Made by a program: the position numbers and the translations under genes
Source of the DNA: JADLHS01 sp964594985
GTDB lineage: Bacteria; Verrucomicrobiota; Verrucomicrobiia; Limisphaerales; JADLHS01
Direction of reading: 5' to 3'
Length of the DNA: 64,000 bases
Assembly (NCBI GenBank): GCA_964594985.1
Contig: CAZQNQ010000018.1
Location: 46,122-110,121 of the forward strand
The notes under the pieces: model-generated
The model's database searches: none
What the model was told of the DNA's origin: nothing
The model's input: only the letters and a program-made list of their open reading frames with translations
Shown here: in pieces, positions 49,222 to 57,551 of the stretch
Numbering within the stretch: the first letter of the stretch is position 1
Layout of the letters: every line of letters starts with the position of its first letter

Positions 49222-51987
49222 TCAGCGTTTGCGGCTGCGGGCCGGGCCGGAGGATTTCCCCGGTTGGGTCTGCGGCGCAACTTCGATGACCGCCGCCAGC
49301 TTGCCCAGTTCGAGTAATTGATCGGACGTGGTCGTGGCGAACAGATGCATGGCGCGGGCGATGACGCCGGTCCAACCGGTCTGATGGTTGGCCCCGAGTC
49401 CGGCGCCGTTGTCGCCGTGGAAGTATTCGTAGAACTGCAGATAGTCGCGCCAGTGCGGATCTTCCTGGAATTTCATTTCACCGCCGTTGACGGGGCGCTG
49501 CCCGTTTTTGTCCCGGAGGAAGATGTCGGTCAAGCGCCGCGAAATCTCCTCGGCCACCTGATACAGATTCATCTGGCGACCCGAGCCGGTCGGACATTCG
49601 ACGGTGAATTCGTTGCCGTAAAAGGCGTAGTATTGGAGCAGCCCCCGGATGATCAGCGCGTTGACGGGCATCCAGATCGGACCGCGCCAGTTGGAGTTGC
49701 CGCCGAACATGCCGGTGTCGGATTCGCCCGACACGTAGCCGACGCGATATTCCTGCCCGCCGACGTGGAACACATACGGCTGCTCCGCGTGTTGCCGCGA
49801 CAGGGCGCGAATGCCGTACGGGCTGAGGAATTCCTTTTCATCGAGCATCCGGGCCAGCACGCGGCGGAGTTTGGTTTCGTCCAGAATCGCTCCCAAGCGC
49901 CGGCCCGAGTGGCCGACTTTGGTGGGATCATGGATGAAGGTGAGCAATTCCGGACGCGCTTCAAAGAACGTCTTCAAGCGCTGGATGAGTTCCGGATGCT
50001 TTGCGGCGAACGTGCCTTCGAACACCGTGACCGCGCAAAGCGGCAGCAGCCCGACCATGGACCGGACCTTCAAGCGCTGCGACCGGCCATCCGGCAACTG
50101 CAACACGTCGTAGAAAAAACCATCCTCCTCGTCCCACATGCCGGTGTCGCCGCCGGCGTGGATCGTCGCCGAGGCGATCGAGACGAAATGTTGCAGGAAC
50201 TTTTGCACCATGTCCGTGTACGTCGGGTCGTGCAAGGTCAGTTCGATGGACATCTCGAGCATGTTCAGGCTGAACAACGCCATCCACGCCGTGCCATCGG
50301 CTTGTTCGAGATAACCGCCCGTCGGCAGCGGCGAACTGCGGTCGAACACGCCGATGTTGTCCAGCCCAAGGAAACCGCCCTCGAAAGTATTCTTTCCGGA
50401 GCGATCCTTGCGGTTGAGCCACCAGGTGAAATTGAGCAGCAGCTTCTGGAAACTGCGCTCCAACCACACCGTGTCGCCCTTGCCGTTGCGCACCTTGTCG
50501 AGCGTGTAAGTGAAGATCGTGGCCCACGGATGCACCGGCGGATTGACGTCGCCAAAGTTCCATTCGTACGCGGGGATCTGGCCGTTGGGATGGAGATAAT
50601 TTTCGCGCAGCATCAGATCAAGCTGCTGCTTGCCGAAATCCGGGTCCACCAACGTCAGCGGCAGCACGTGGAAGGCGAGGTCCCACGCGGCGTACCACGG
50701 ATACTCCCATTTGTCCGGCATCGAGATGATGTCGGCGTTGTACATGTGATGCCACTGGCCGTTGCGCGGCGCGGGCTTGACGGAAGGTTGGAAAGGATTG
50801 TGACCCCGCTCTTCGAGCCAGCGGTTCACGTCGAAGAAATAATACTGCTTGGACCAGAGCATCCCGGCCAGCGCCTGGCGCATCACGTTGGCTTCGTCGG
50901 CGGCGAGCGAACGCGGGATCACTCCGGCGTAAAACTCATCGGCCTCGGCGCGTCGCGCCTGGAACACTTCAGCGAAATGTTTTCCGAACGCGTCCGCCGC
51001 ACCGTAAGCCTTGACCAGCCCGCTGGGCGCCACATCCGTCAACCGTAGCCGCACGACCTCGCACTTTCCCGCCGGCACGGTCACCCGATAATGCGCGGCC
51101 ATCTTCGTGCCAGTCTGCTGGGGATTCACCGCGTCCGGCTGTCCATGCACGACACAGTTGATGATGCCGTCCTTGACGAACGGCGTGCGGTTCTCGCTGT
51201 GGAACAACTTGCGATGATTCGTCTCGTTCTCGGTGAACAACAGCGTCGCCGCCCCATCGCAATACAGATGCCGCTCGCCGAGTTCGGCATCCTTTGCGCA
51301 AACCACCCCGCCCTTTCCACCGACGGCCTGCAATGACGGCCGGGGATTGTCCTTGCCCCACGACCAGCGATTACGAAACCACAGCGTCGGCAACAGATGC
51401 AGCTCCGTCGCTTCCGGCCCGCGATTGTGGACGCTGATCTCGACGAGAATATCCTCGGGCGATTCCTTGGCGTACTCCACGAACACGTCGAAGTAGCGAT
51501 CCTCGGCAAAGACGCCGGTCTGCAGGAGTTCGTACTCAAATTCATGGCGGCTGCGGCCCTGGTTGGTGCCGACCAGTTGCGCGTAGGGATACGCGGCCTG
51601 CGGATACTTGTAGAGATACTTGAGGTAGGAATGTGTCGGCGTGCTATCGAGGTAAAAATAATATTCCTTCACGTCCTCGCCATGATTGCCCTGGCTGTTC
51701 GTCAGCCCGAACAGGCGTTCCTTCAGAACGGGGTCTTTGCCGTTCCAAAGCGCGAGCGCGAAGCACAGCCGCTGGCGATCATCGGAAATCCCGGCCAGAC
51801 CGTCCTCGCCCCACCGATACGCGCGGGAATGCGATTGCTCGTGGCTGAAATAATCCCAGGCGTTGCCGTTCTCGCTGTAGTCCTCGCGCACCGTGCCCCA
51901 CTGGCGTTCACTGAGATACGGCCCCCACTTCTTCCACGGCGTGCCGGGCTGGCGGGCGGCTTCGAGGCGTTGTTGTTCGGCATTCAT
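49222..51987 (-). CDS. MGH1-like glycoside hydrolase (GH63-type glucosidase)
   Basis: A 921-residue cytoplasmic enzyme without a signal peptide. The N-terminal part 'KKWGPYLSERQWGTVREDYS' and 'NAWDYFSHEQSHSRAYRWGE' is diagnostic of the MGH1-like glucosidases, and the (alpha/alpha)6 part contains 'MPDKWEYPWYAAWDLAFHVL', 'AYEWNFGDVNPPVHPWAT', 'GFFYDVLQLPDGRSQRL', 'GNSNWRGPIWMPVNALII'. Related enzymes remove glucose from mannosylglycerate or glucosylglycerate derivatives or other alpha-glucosides. The likely substrate here is unknown. It precedes the SulP pair in the same direction with 52 nt spacing. Confidence 0.9.
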   Translation of the reverse strand: MNAEQQRLEAARQPGTPWKKWGPYLSERQWGTVREDYSENGNAWDYFSHEQSHSRAYRWGEDGLAGISDDRQRLCFALALWNGKDPVLKERLFGLTNSQGNHGEDVKEYYFYLDSTPTHSYLKYLYKYPQAAYPYAQLVGTNQGRSRHEFEYELLQTGVFAEDRYFDVFVEYAKESPEDILVEISVHNRGPEATELHLLPTLWFRNRWSWGKDNPRPSLQAVGGKGGVVCAKDAELGERHLYCDGAATLLFTENETNHRKLFHSENRTPFVKDGIINCVVHGQPDAVNPQQTGTKMAAHYRVTVPAGKCEVVRLRLTDVAPSGLVKAYGAADAFGKHFAEVFQARRAEADEFYAGVIPRSLAADEANVMRQALAGMLWSKQYYFFDVNRWLEERGHNPFQPSVKPAPRNGQWHHMYNADIISMPDKWEYPWYAAWDLAFHVLPLTLVDPDFGKQQLDLMLRENYLHPNGQIPAYEWNFGDVNPPVHPWATIFTYTLDKVRNGKGDTVWLERSFQKLLLNFTWWLNRKDRSGKNTFEGGFLGLDNIGVFDRSSPLPTGGYLEQADGTAWMALFSLNMLEMSIELTLHDPTYTDMVQKFLQHFVSIASATIHAGGDTGMWDEEDGFFYDVLQLPDGRSQRLKVRSMVGLLPLCAVTVFEGTFAAKHPELIQRLKTFFEARPELLTFIHDPTKVGHSGRRLGAILDETKLRRVLARMLDEKEFLSPYGIRALSRQHAEQPYVFHVGGQEYRVGYVSGESDTGMFGGNSNWRGPIWMPVNALIIRGLLQYYAFYGNEFTVECPTGSGRQMNLYQVAEEISRRLTDIFLRDKNGQRPVNGGEMKFQEDPHWRDYLQFYEYFHGDNGAGLGANHQTGWTGVIARAMHLFATTTSDQLLELGKLAAVIEVAPQTQPGKSSGPARSRKR

Positions 51988-52004
51988 AGGTGTTCCGGGT
52001 TTGA

Positions 52005-53126
52005 TTACTGGGCCGGGATGGTGATGAGCGGGAGGCTTTCCCCTTTGCCGCTGTCGGCCAAAGTGAAAAGCATCAGCATGAAAGCGAAGGCCCGCTTGCT
52101 GCGGAGGTCGCGATCATCAATCCAGTACCATTGATTGCGATACTGCACCGCCACGGAGGCGTCGGATGGTTTGCCTTTGGAACAACGGATGCGCACCAGA
52201 CTCCGGGGCGTGGCCGCCTCATCCCCGCGTTGCAATCCCGGCGTGGCGCGGCCTTCCTGAATATCTTCCGCCGGCACTTCCGCCTGCGCCGCCATCGTCA
52301 TCATGATCTGCAACAACGACCGCGTCAGCACGGCAAGTTCCTTGTCATGCGCCGCCGTGCCGCCGAAGACCAGTGTGAACTCCGCCGTGTCCGGGTCCAG
52401 TTTCAACAACTGGCGCAGCTCCCGCATCTCGCTCAACGTCGGCTCGGGCACATCCTGGGCGCGAAAGGTCAGCAGACTCGTCTGCTGTTTCTGGGCGTCC
52501 TGTTTGATGCGGAAGCTCACCGCGCCGGACCGCTGGATGTTGCGCAACAATTCCAGCACCCGCAGAAAATCCGGCGCCGGCGGTGTGGCCCCGCCCAGCC
52601 CCGTCTCCTGATTTTTCAAGCCGTTGACCGAAGCGGCCGCCGCCATGAGCACGCCGTCCGCCGGCCAGCCGGATTGGATCATGAAGAACACCGACTCGGG
52701 CGGCAGCGGGGTCATCAGCGCCTTGACGAACTGATTGCCCGTCAGCGGCACATAGGTGATCGTCGGGCGATCGGTGAATTTGGCGGACCCGCCGACCGTG
52801 GCCGTGTTGCCCCCGAAGGTGGAAGTTTGCGGAAAACTACCGCCGGCGTTGATCCCCGTCTCCAACGTATAGCCTGACACGATCTGGCCCACGTCCACGA
52901 AGATGGGCGGATCAAGGTAGCGGAGCTTGACGATGTTCAGCAGCGTCTGGCGTTTCCAAGATTCCGAGATGGAAGTACTGTAGTCCGCGCGATCACGCGC
53001 CACCGTCGCCGGGCCGATGCTCCGGCACCCGGTCAACAGCATCACCCCCGACACCACCACCAGCAGGGTCGGCCCGCAAAACCCGCGCGCCGCATCCCGC
53101 CCATTGATTGCAGATCGTTGCCTCAT
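52005..53126 (-). CDS. Predicted lipoprotein, unknown function
   Basis: A 373-residue protein from the ATG at 53126. The signal 'TLLVVVSGVMLLTGCRSIG' has an LTGC lipobox. The mature chain includes 'SWKRQTLLNIVKLRYLDPPI', 'FVDVGQIVSGYTLETGINAG' and 'ITYVPLTGNQFVKALMTPLP', and near the end 'YRNQWYWIDDRDLRSKRAFA'. This arrangement is seen in proteobacterial and verrucomicrobial lipoproteins with no assigned function. A barrel gene (53168-54109) lies 41 nt upstream and might be its partner. Confidence 0.8.
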   Translation of the reverse strand: MRQRSAINGRDAARGFCGPTLLVVVSGVMLLTGCRSIGPATVARDRADYSTSISESWKRQTLLNIVKLRYLDPPIFVDVGQIVSGYTLETGINAGGSFPQTSTFGGNTATVGGSAKFTDRPTITYVPLTGNQFVKALMTPLPPESVFFMIQSGWPADGVLMAAAASVNGLKNQETGLGGATPPAPDFLRVLELLRNIQRSGAVSFRIKQDAQKQQTSLLTFRAQDVPEPTLSEMRELRQLLKLDPDTAEFTLVFGGTAAHDKELAVLTRSLLQIMMTMAAQAEVPAEDIQEGRATPGLQRGDEAATPRSLVRIRCSKGKPSDASVAVQYRNQWYWIDDRDLRSKRAFAFMLMLFTLADSGKGESLPLITIPAQ

Positions 53127-53167
53127 AAAAATGTCGTTCGTAATGCGGCCCGCCGCGCCGCGATGGT

Positions 53168-54109
53168 TCAAAAACGCCAGGTCAATCCGGTCGCAAAAGT
53201 GCGCACGTCATCCAGATTGAAACCGTAGTCCACATAGCACTCCCACGACCGGCCGATCCCGACCGAGCCACCCACGTTGGCGTTCCAGGGATTGCGCGGG
53301 CCTTGATCCGCCTCGAACTGCACCGTGCCCACGCCCGCCACCTGCACGGTGGAGGAAGCCGTGTTGGCGGTGTCCCAATAAACTCCGCCCACCCAGATCC
53401 GCACCGGCACGTCACCCATCTTGCCAAACCAACCGGTCCGCACCGAGGCCACGATCGCGCGGAAGCTGTCGTCAAAACCCAGGTCGGTCTGCGTGTAGTT
53501 CGCGTCCAGGGCGAGGAAAAAATTCTGGTACCCCGCCCCGAGCGAGAGGCCGCCCCCGCCCACAAAACCCTGGATGCTGGTCGGCACCTGAAAATCGAAC
53601 TGCTGCGCCCCAAGCGTCACATGCCCGATGGAAGTGGATTTATTGTCAAGATAGCCGCCGAGGAAATACACATTGAGAAACGGCAACAGCCAGACATCCG
53701 CCTTCAACAGCGCCGCATTCACCCGGCTGTTTGAGCCCAGATCCAAAAAATCGCTGACCGACTGCATCGGCTGGCCGTTGATGCCGACGCGCACGTCGGT
53801 CACCTTGATCTCCCGTTCCAGATAGTTGTAAACGAAGCCGACGCCAAACGGCAGCGGGAGTTCGTGACCCCGTGCCAAGGCCTCCTCCTTCATCAATGGC
53901 AGGAACGAGGACCAGGGTTTCTCTTCCGGTGTTGCCGTTGCGGCTGGCGGCGGCGTCAGGGCCAGATGCACCTGATCCGTTGCCTGCAATTCCTGTCCAA
54001 CCGCGCCCAGCCGGAGGGTGGCCCACGCCACCCCGACGCACGCCAGCCAGCGGAAATTTCCGCGGTGGCCGGCCCCCGGATTCAACACTTGCCAAAAATC
54101 TACTTTCAT
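53168..54109 (-). CDS. Outer-membrane beta-barrel protein
   Basis: A 313-residue protein from the ATG at 54109; a long signal ends near 'GAVGQELQA'. The mature part has barrel strands: 'LPFGVGFVYNYLEREIKVTD', 'NVYFLGGYLDNKSTSIGHVT', 'GGGLSLGAGYQNFFLALDAN', 'VRIWVGGVYWDTANTASSTV', ending 'TFATGLTWRF'. It looks like the family of OmpA/phenol-degradation transporter-like barrels. It may form a unit with the lipoprotein encoded next. Confidence 0.8.
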   Translation of the reverse strand: MKVDFWQVLNPGAGHRGNFRWLACVGVAWATLRLGAVGQELQATDQVHLALTPPPAATATPEEKPWSSFLPLMKEEALARGHELPLPFGVGFVYNYLEREIKVTDVRVGINGQPMQSVSDFLDLGSNSRVNAALLKADVWLLPFLNVYFLGGYLDNKSTSIGHVTLGAQQFDFQVPTSIQGFVGGGGLSLGAGYQNFFLALDANYTQTDLGFDDSFRAIVASVRTGWFGKMGDVPVRIWVGGVYWDTANTASSTVQVAGVGTVQFEADQGPRNPWNANVGGSVGIGRSWECYVDYGFNLDDVRTFATGLTWRF

Positions 54110-54195
54110 ACGCTGGCAGTCAGTGGCGACTCCGCCCCGCGTTCCGCCTCTTCGCACCGGAAGGGCAGATGAATGAATTCCCCATCAGGTCCGCC

Positions 54196-54492
54196 TTACC
54201 GCCGCCCTGATGGACGCGGCCTGGACGGAATGGACGGTGTCGGGCGCGGGGTGGGCGTCGGCCGGACAATCGGATGCTCGGGCCGCGGGCCGGAATCGGG
54301 ACGATGCGGCGGTGGCACAACCGCACCGGGCGGATAGTAACCCGGCCCGTAATACCAAGGGTCATAAAAACCCACGCCATAATACATACTGCCGTGGACA
54401 TGAGCGTCGCCGCTGCTCTCGCAACCGGTCGAAGCAACCAAGACCACAGTCAGTGCCGCCAGCAGTTTCCAAGTCGTGGCGAAGGTCTTCAC
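54196..54492 (-). CDS. Small proline-rich lipoprotein
   Basis: A 98-residue protein. 'LLAALTVVLVASTGC' is a lipoprotein signal with STGC lipobox. The mature part is rich in tyrosine, glycine and proline ('YYGVGFYDPWYYGPGYYPPG') and ends in a proline-arginine tail, which may interact with the cell wall. The ATG at 54492 overlaps the stop of the VOC gene as ATGA, so it is co-transcribed with it. Confidence 0.75.
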   Translation of the reverse strand: MKTFATTWKLLAALTVVLVASTGCESSGDAHVHGSMYYGVGFYDPWYYGPGYYPPGAVVPPPHRPDSGPRPEHPIVRPTPTPRPTPSIPSRPRPSGRR

Positions 54493-55412
54493 TTCTGGCC
54501 TCCTTCCAACTGGGCGAGATCCAATTCCAGCAAACCGATCGCGCCGCCCGTCGGGTCCGCAACGATGGCCACCTTGCCCGCGAAAAGTTCGGCATTGGGT
54601 TCGAGCCAGACTTTGCCGCCAAGTTCTTTCGCCAGCGCCACGGACTCGGTCACGCTCTTCACGCGCACGAACGGCAGCCAGTTCGGCTTCACCGGTTCAC
54701 CGTCGGCGGGAATCGTCCGCACCGTCGCGCGGGCGAATCCTTTGCTCGTCAGCACATAGTCGCTCAACCGGTTCGTCCCGGTATTTTCCACCACTTCATA
54801 ACCCGCCACCGCGCTATAAAACTCGGCGGCCTTCTTGCCGTCACGGCTCAGGAGTTGGATCCAGACCCAGTCGCCGACATCCGGCTGGAAATCCAGCGGA
54901 TCGCCGCCTTGCGACTTGATCACGCCGAAGATCGCGCCCTCGGGATCGGCGAACACCGCCTGCTCCCCGCGTTGGGGCAACACCTGCGGCGCGGCCAGAA
55001 CTTTGCCGCCAGCCTGCGTCACCGTTTTTTGCGCGCGACTCACGCTCGAAACCGAGACGTAGCCATACCAGCGCGGTTTCGCTTCCGAGTTCGCCGGTCT
55101 GGCCCGTTGGAACATTCCGCCCAACGGCCGCTCGTCATTGGCGGCGATGGTGTAATTACCCACGTCGCGAAACGTCCAGCCGAACATCCGGGCGTAGAAC
55201 TTCCGTGCCGCCGGCACGTCGTCCGTGACCAGATCGGCCCAGACGAATTTGCCGGGCAACCGGGTGCTGGACGCCGTGGTCAACGGCGGCAGCGCCAGCT
55301 TTTCGGCGGCGGACGCCAAGCCGAAGCCCGCGCCGCCCAACGCAAGCAACACTGCCAGCCGCAGGGTGGCCCGCCGGAAGCGCCACGCGCCGGATTCAGC
55401 CGCGTCGTTCAT
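54489..55412 (-). CDS. Exported VOC-superfamily protein (two glyoxalase domains)
   Basis: A 307-residue protein. A twin-basic N-terminus (RFRRATLRLAVLLALGGAGF) suggests Sec or Tat export. Two VOC (glyoxalase/bleomycin resistance) modules follow: 'GKFVWADLVTDDVPAARKFY', 'YGYVSVSSVSRAQKTVTQAG', then 'WVWIQLLSRDGKKAAEFYSA' and 'FVRVKSVTESVALAKELGGK'. VOC proteins bind a metal and small molecules; enzymatic activity cannot be predicted. It is coupled through ATGA overlaps to both neighbours (55409 and 54492). Confidence 0.88.
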   Translation of the reverse strand: MNDAAESGAWRFRRATLRLAVLLALGGAGFGLASAAEKLALPPLTTASSTRLPGKFVWADLVTDDVPAARKFYARMFGWTFRDVGNYTIAANDERPLGGMFQRARPANSEAKPRWYGYVSVSSVSRAQKTVTQAGGKVLAAPQVLPQRGEQAVFADPEGAIFGVIKSQGGDPLDFQPDVGDWVWIQLLSRDGKKAAEFYSAVAGYEVVENTGTNRLSDYVLTSKGFARATVRTIPADGEPVKPNWLPFVRVKSVTESVALAKELGGKVWLEPNAELFAGKVAIVADPTGGAIGLLELDLAQLEGGQK

Positions 55413-56029
55413 TTGGATTTAGCGTCTTTGGTCTCGGTCTTCTCCAGCGAGATGGCCAACGCCTCGGTGTAGGTCACGATGATCTTTTCGCCCAGCTTCA
55501 CCTTGGCAAGGTTGGGCGATTGCGGGACGTGGATCGTCGCGAATTTGCCGCGCGGTCCTTTGATGGTGATGGTCTCGGTCGAGAGATCCACACCTTCGAC
55601 GGTGGTCACGACTTTGAACCGGCGCAAGCCCCCGGCGGCCGGGGTCGTGCCGACGGGCGATTTGCCCCCCGCTTCCAGCACCACGATCGGGTCCTTCTCC
55701 TCCTCCGGCGTCGGCGCGCGCAGTTCAGCGGCGATGGAAATATAATAATCCGCCCGGACGAAATCGCCGATCTTCACTTCGCTGAGCCGTTCAACGCGCG
55801 GATCCACGATGAACGTGACCGTGTTGCCGAGCGGGCCTTTCAGCGTGACTTCGCGGGTGGCCTGATCAATGGCCTCGACCGAGGCGCTGACGGTGACGAG
55901 TACCGTCTTCTCCCGGGAGGGAGGCGCGGTGGGTGTTGCGGGCGCTGCCGTTTCCGCAGCGATCGTGAACACAGAGCCTGCGACCAACATCAGGCCGCCC
56001 AGAACGATGGTATTGAGGGATTTTTTCAT
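55409..56029 (-). CDS. Exported protein with two repeated beta domains
   Basis: A 206-residue periplasmic protein with a signal peptide (MKKSLNTIVLGGLMLVAGSV). Two similar domains follow: 'VSASVEAIDQATREVTLKGP' with 'VGDFVRADYY'-like ending and 'TTVEGVDLSTETITIKGPRG' with 'KLGEKIIVTYTEAL'. This pattern of short beta barrels resembles DUF5666-type domains. It overlaps the VOC gene by four bases and follows the RND operon by 64 nt, so it may belong to that transcript. Confidence 0.8.
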   Translation of the reverse strand: MKKSLNTIVLGGLMLVAGSVFTIAAETAAPATPTAPPSREKTVLVTVSASVEAIDQATREVTLKGPLGNTVTFIVDPRVERLSEVKIGDFVRADYYISIAAELRAPTPEEEKDPIVVLEAGGKSPVGTTPAAGGLRRFKVVTTVEGVDLSTETITIKGPRGKFATIHVPQSPNLAKVKLGEKIIVTYTEALAISLEKTETKDAKSK

Positions 56030-56093
56030 AATGTAATAGGTTGTCGTTATGTTTTATGTTTGGGGGAAAAATCAGGTCCGCGTCAGCCGGCGG

Positions 56094-57551
56094 TTATTTC
56101 TTCTCCTCCGGCGGCGGGGGTGGTTCAACCCAGCCGCCGCCGAGGGCGCGATACAATTGGATCACACTCAGCAACTCGTTGCGGCGCGCCTGGGCGAGGC
56201 CGAGTTCGGCATCGAACAATTCCTGTTCGTTGTACAGCACCTCAAGGTAGCTGGTCACACCGCCTTCATAACGCACGTTCGCGAGACCGGTCGCTTCGCG
56301 ATGCGCCTTCGTCCGCTCTTCCTGTTTGGCATGAAATTCCTGCGTGCGTTGATAGGCGATCAACCCGTCGGAGACGTCGCGAAACGCATTTTGCACCGTC
56401 TGCTGATACACGGCCAGCGCTTCATCGAAGCGCGCCCGGGCCAGTTTCATCTCGCCGCGCAACCGCCCGCCCGTGAACAACGGCAGTGACACCGACGGAC
56501 CGAACTGCCACGTGCCCGCCGGACCGCTGAACAGGTCCGAGAGCGCGACCGATTGGGAGCCGTAGAACCCGGTCAACGTCACCGAGGGGAAGAAGGCGGC
56601 CTTGGCCTGGCCGATGTTCGCGTTGGCGGAGATCAGCAGTTGCTCGGCGGAATGGACATCAGGGCGGCGTTCCAGCAATGCCGACGGCAGGCCGGCCGGC
56701 ACTTCAACCCGGAAGGTCTGCGAAATCAGCGGCGTGCTGCGTTGAATCGGGCCGGGATTGCGACCGAGCAGGATGCTTAAAAAGTTTTCCTGCTGCTCGA
56801 TGCGCCGGTGCGTGTCCGCAATGGAAGCCTCGGCGGTGGAAACCAGGATCTGCGCCTGATACACGTCCTGCATCGCCGAAACCCCGCCCTGCTCCCGCGA
56901 GCGGGTCAGTTCGAGGGAGTTCGTGCGCGCCACGTACGACCGCCGGGCGATTTCCAGTTCGAGGTCCAGTTCGAGCAGATCGAGATACGCCGTGGCCACC
57001 TGCGCCACGAGCGTCTGCCGCACGGCCCGCTGCGCGTCCACCGTGGCGAACAACTGCGCCCGGGCGGATTCGCTGGCGCGCCGGATGCGACCCCACAGGT
57101 CAATCTCATACGCCGGCATCGAGACGTACACGTCGCCATAGGATTGCTTCGGATCGAGACCGAGCGGGATAGAGTTGGGGCCGCCGCTTTGGGAAGCCCG
57201 CGCGCTCACCACGTCGCCCCCGGCGTTGAGCGTCGGGTAGAATTGCGACCGCGTGATGCCCAGGGACGCTTCCGCCTGCAGCACGCGGGCAGCGGCGATC
57301 TTGGTGTCCCAACTGTTCGTCAACGCCTCGTTGATGTAGAGGATCAGTTGCGGATCCTTGAAGGTTTCCCACCAGCCCAGCTCGGCGAAGGAGTTTGTTC
57401 CGCTCGGCGCGTTCGTGTCCGACGCCGAACGCCGGAAATTTTCGGGCGAAGCAGTTTCCGGCCGTTTGTAATCCGGTCCGACCGCGCAGCCCGCCACCAG
57501 CAAAGCCGTCACAGCTCCCGTCCAAAACAAATATTGTTGCAGCGTTTTCAT
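56094..57551 (-). CDS. RND efflux outer-membrane lipoprotein (NodT/OprM family)
   Basis: A 485-residue protein from the ATG at 57551. The lipobox is 'LLVAGC' followed by AVGPDYKRPE, the standard start of OprM-like channels. Two outer-membrane efflux (TolC-like) repeats contain 'WWETFKDPQLILYINEALTN' and 'VATAYLDLLELDLELEIARR', and 'GLPSALLERRPDVHSAEQLL' is the hallmark mid region. It forms the outer exit of the pump encoded upstream. The ATG and the transporter's TGA overlap by one base. Confidence 0.95.
   Translation of the reverse strand: MKTLQQYLFWTGAVTALLVAGCAVGPDYKRPETASPENFRRSASDTNAPSGTNSFAELGWWETFKDPQLILYINEALTNSWDTKIAAARVLQAEASLGITRSQFYPTLNAGGDVVSARASQSGGPNSIPLGLDPKQSYGDVYVSMPAYEIDLWGRIRRASESARAQLFATVDAQRAVRQTLVAQVATAYLDLLELDLELEIARRSYVARTNSLELTRSREQGGVSAMQDVYQAQILVSTAEASIADTHRRIEQQENFLSILLGRNPGPIQRSTPLISQTFRVEVPAGLPSALLERRPDVHSAEQLLISANANIGQAKAAFFPSVTLTGFYGSQSVALSDLFSGPAGTWQFGPSVSLPLFTGGRLRGEMKLARARFDEALAVYQQTVQNAFRDVSDGLIAYQRTQEFHAKQEERTKAHREATGLANVRYEGGVTSYLEVLYNEQELFDAELGLAQARRNELLSVIQLYRALGGGWVEPPPPPEEKK

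Noticed and set aside
49318..51048. Plus-strand open frame of 576 codons
   Set aside because: It is opposite the glycosidase gene and has no domain; it is a shadow.
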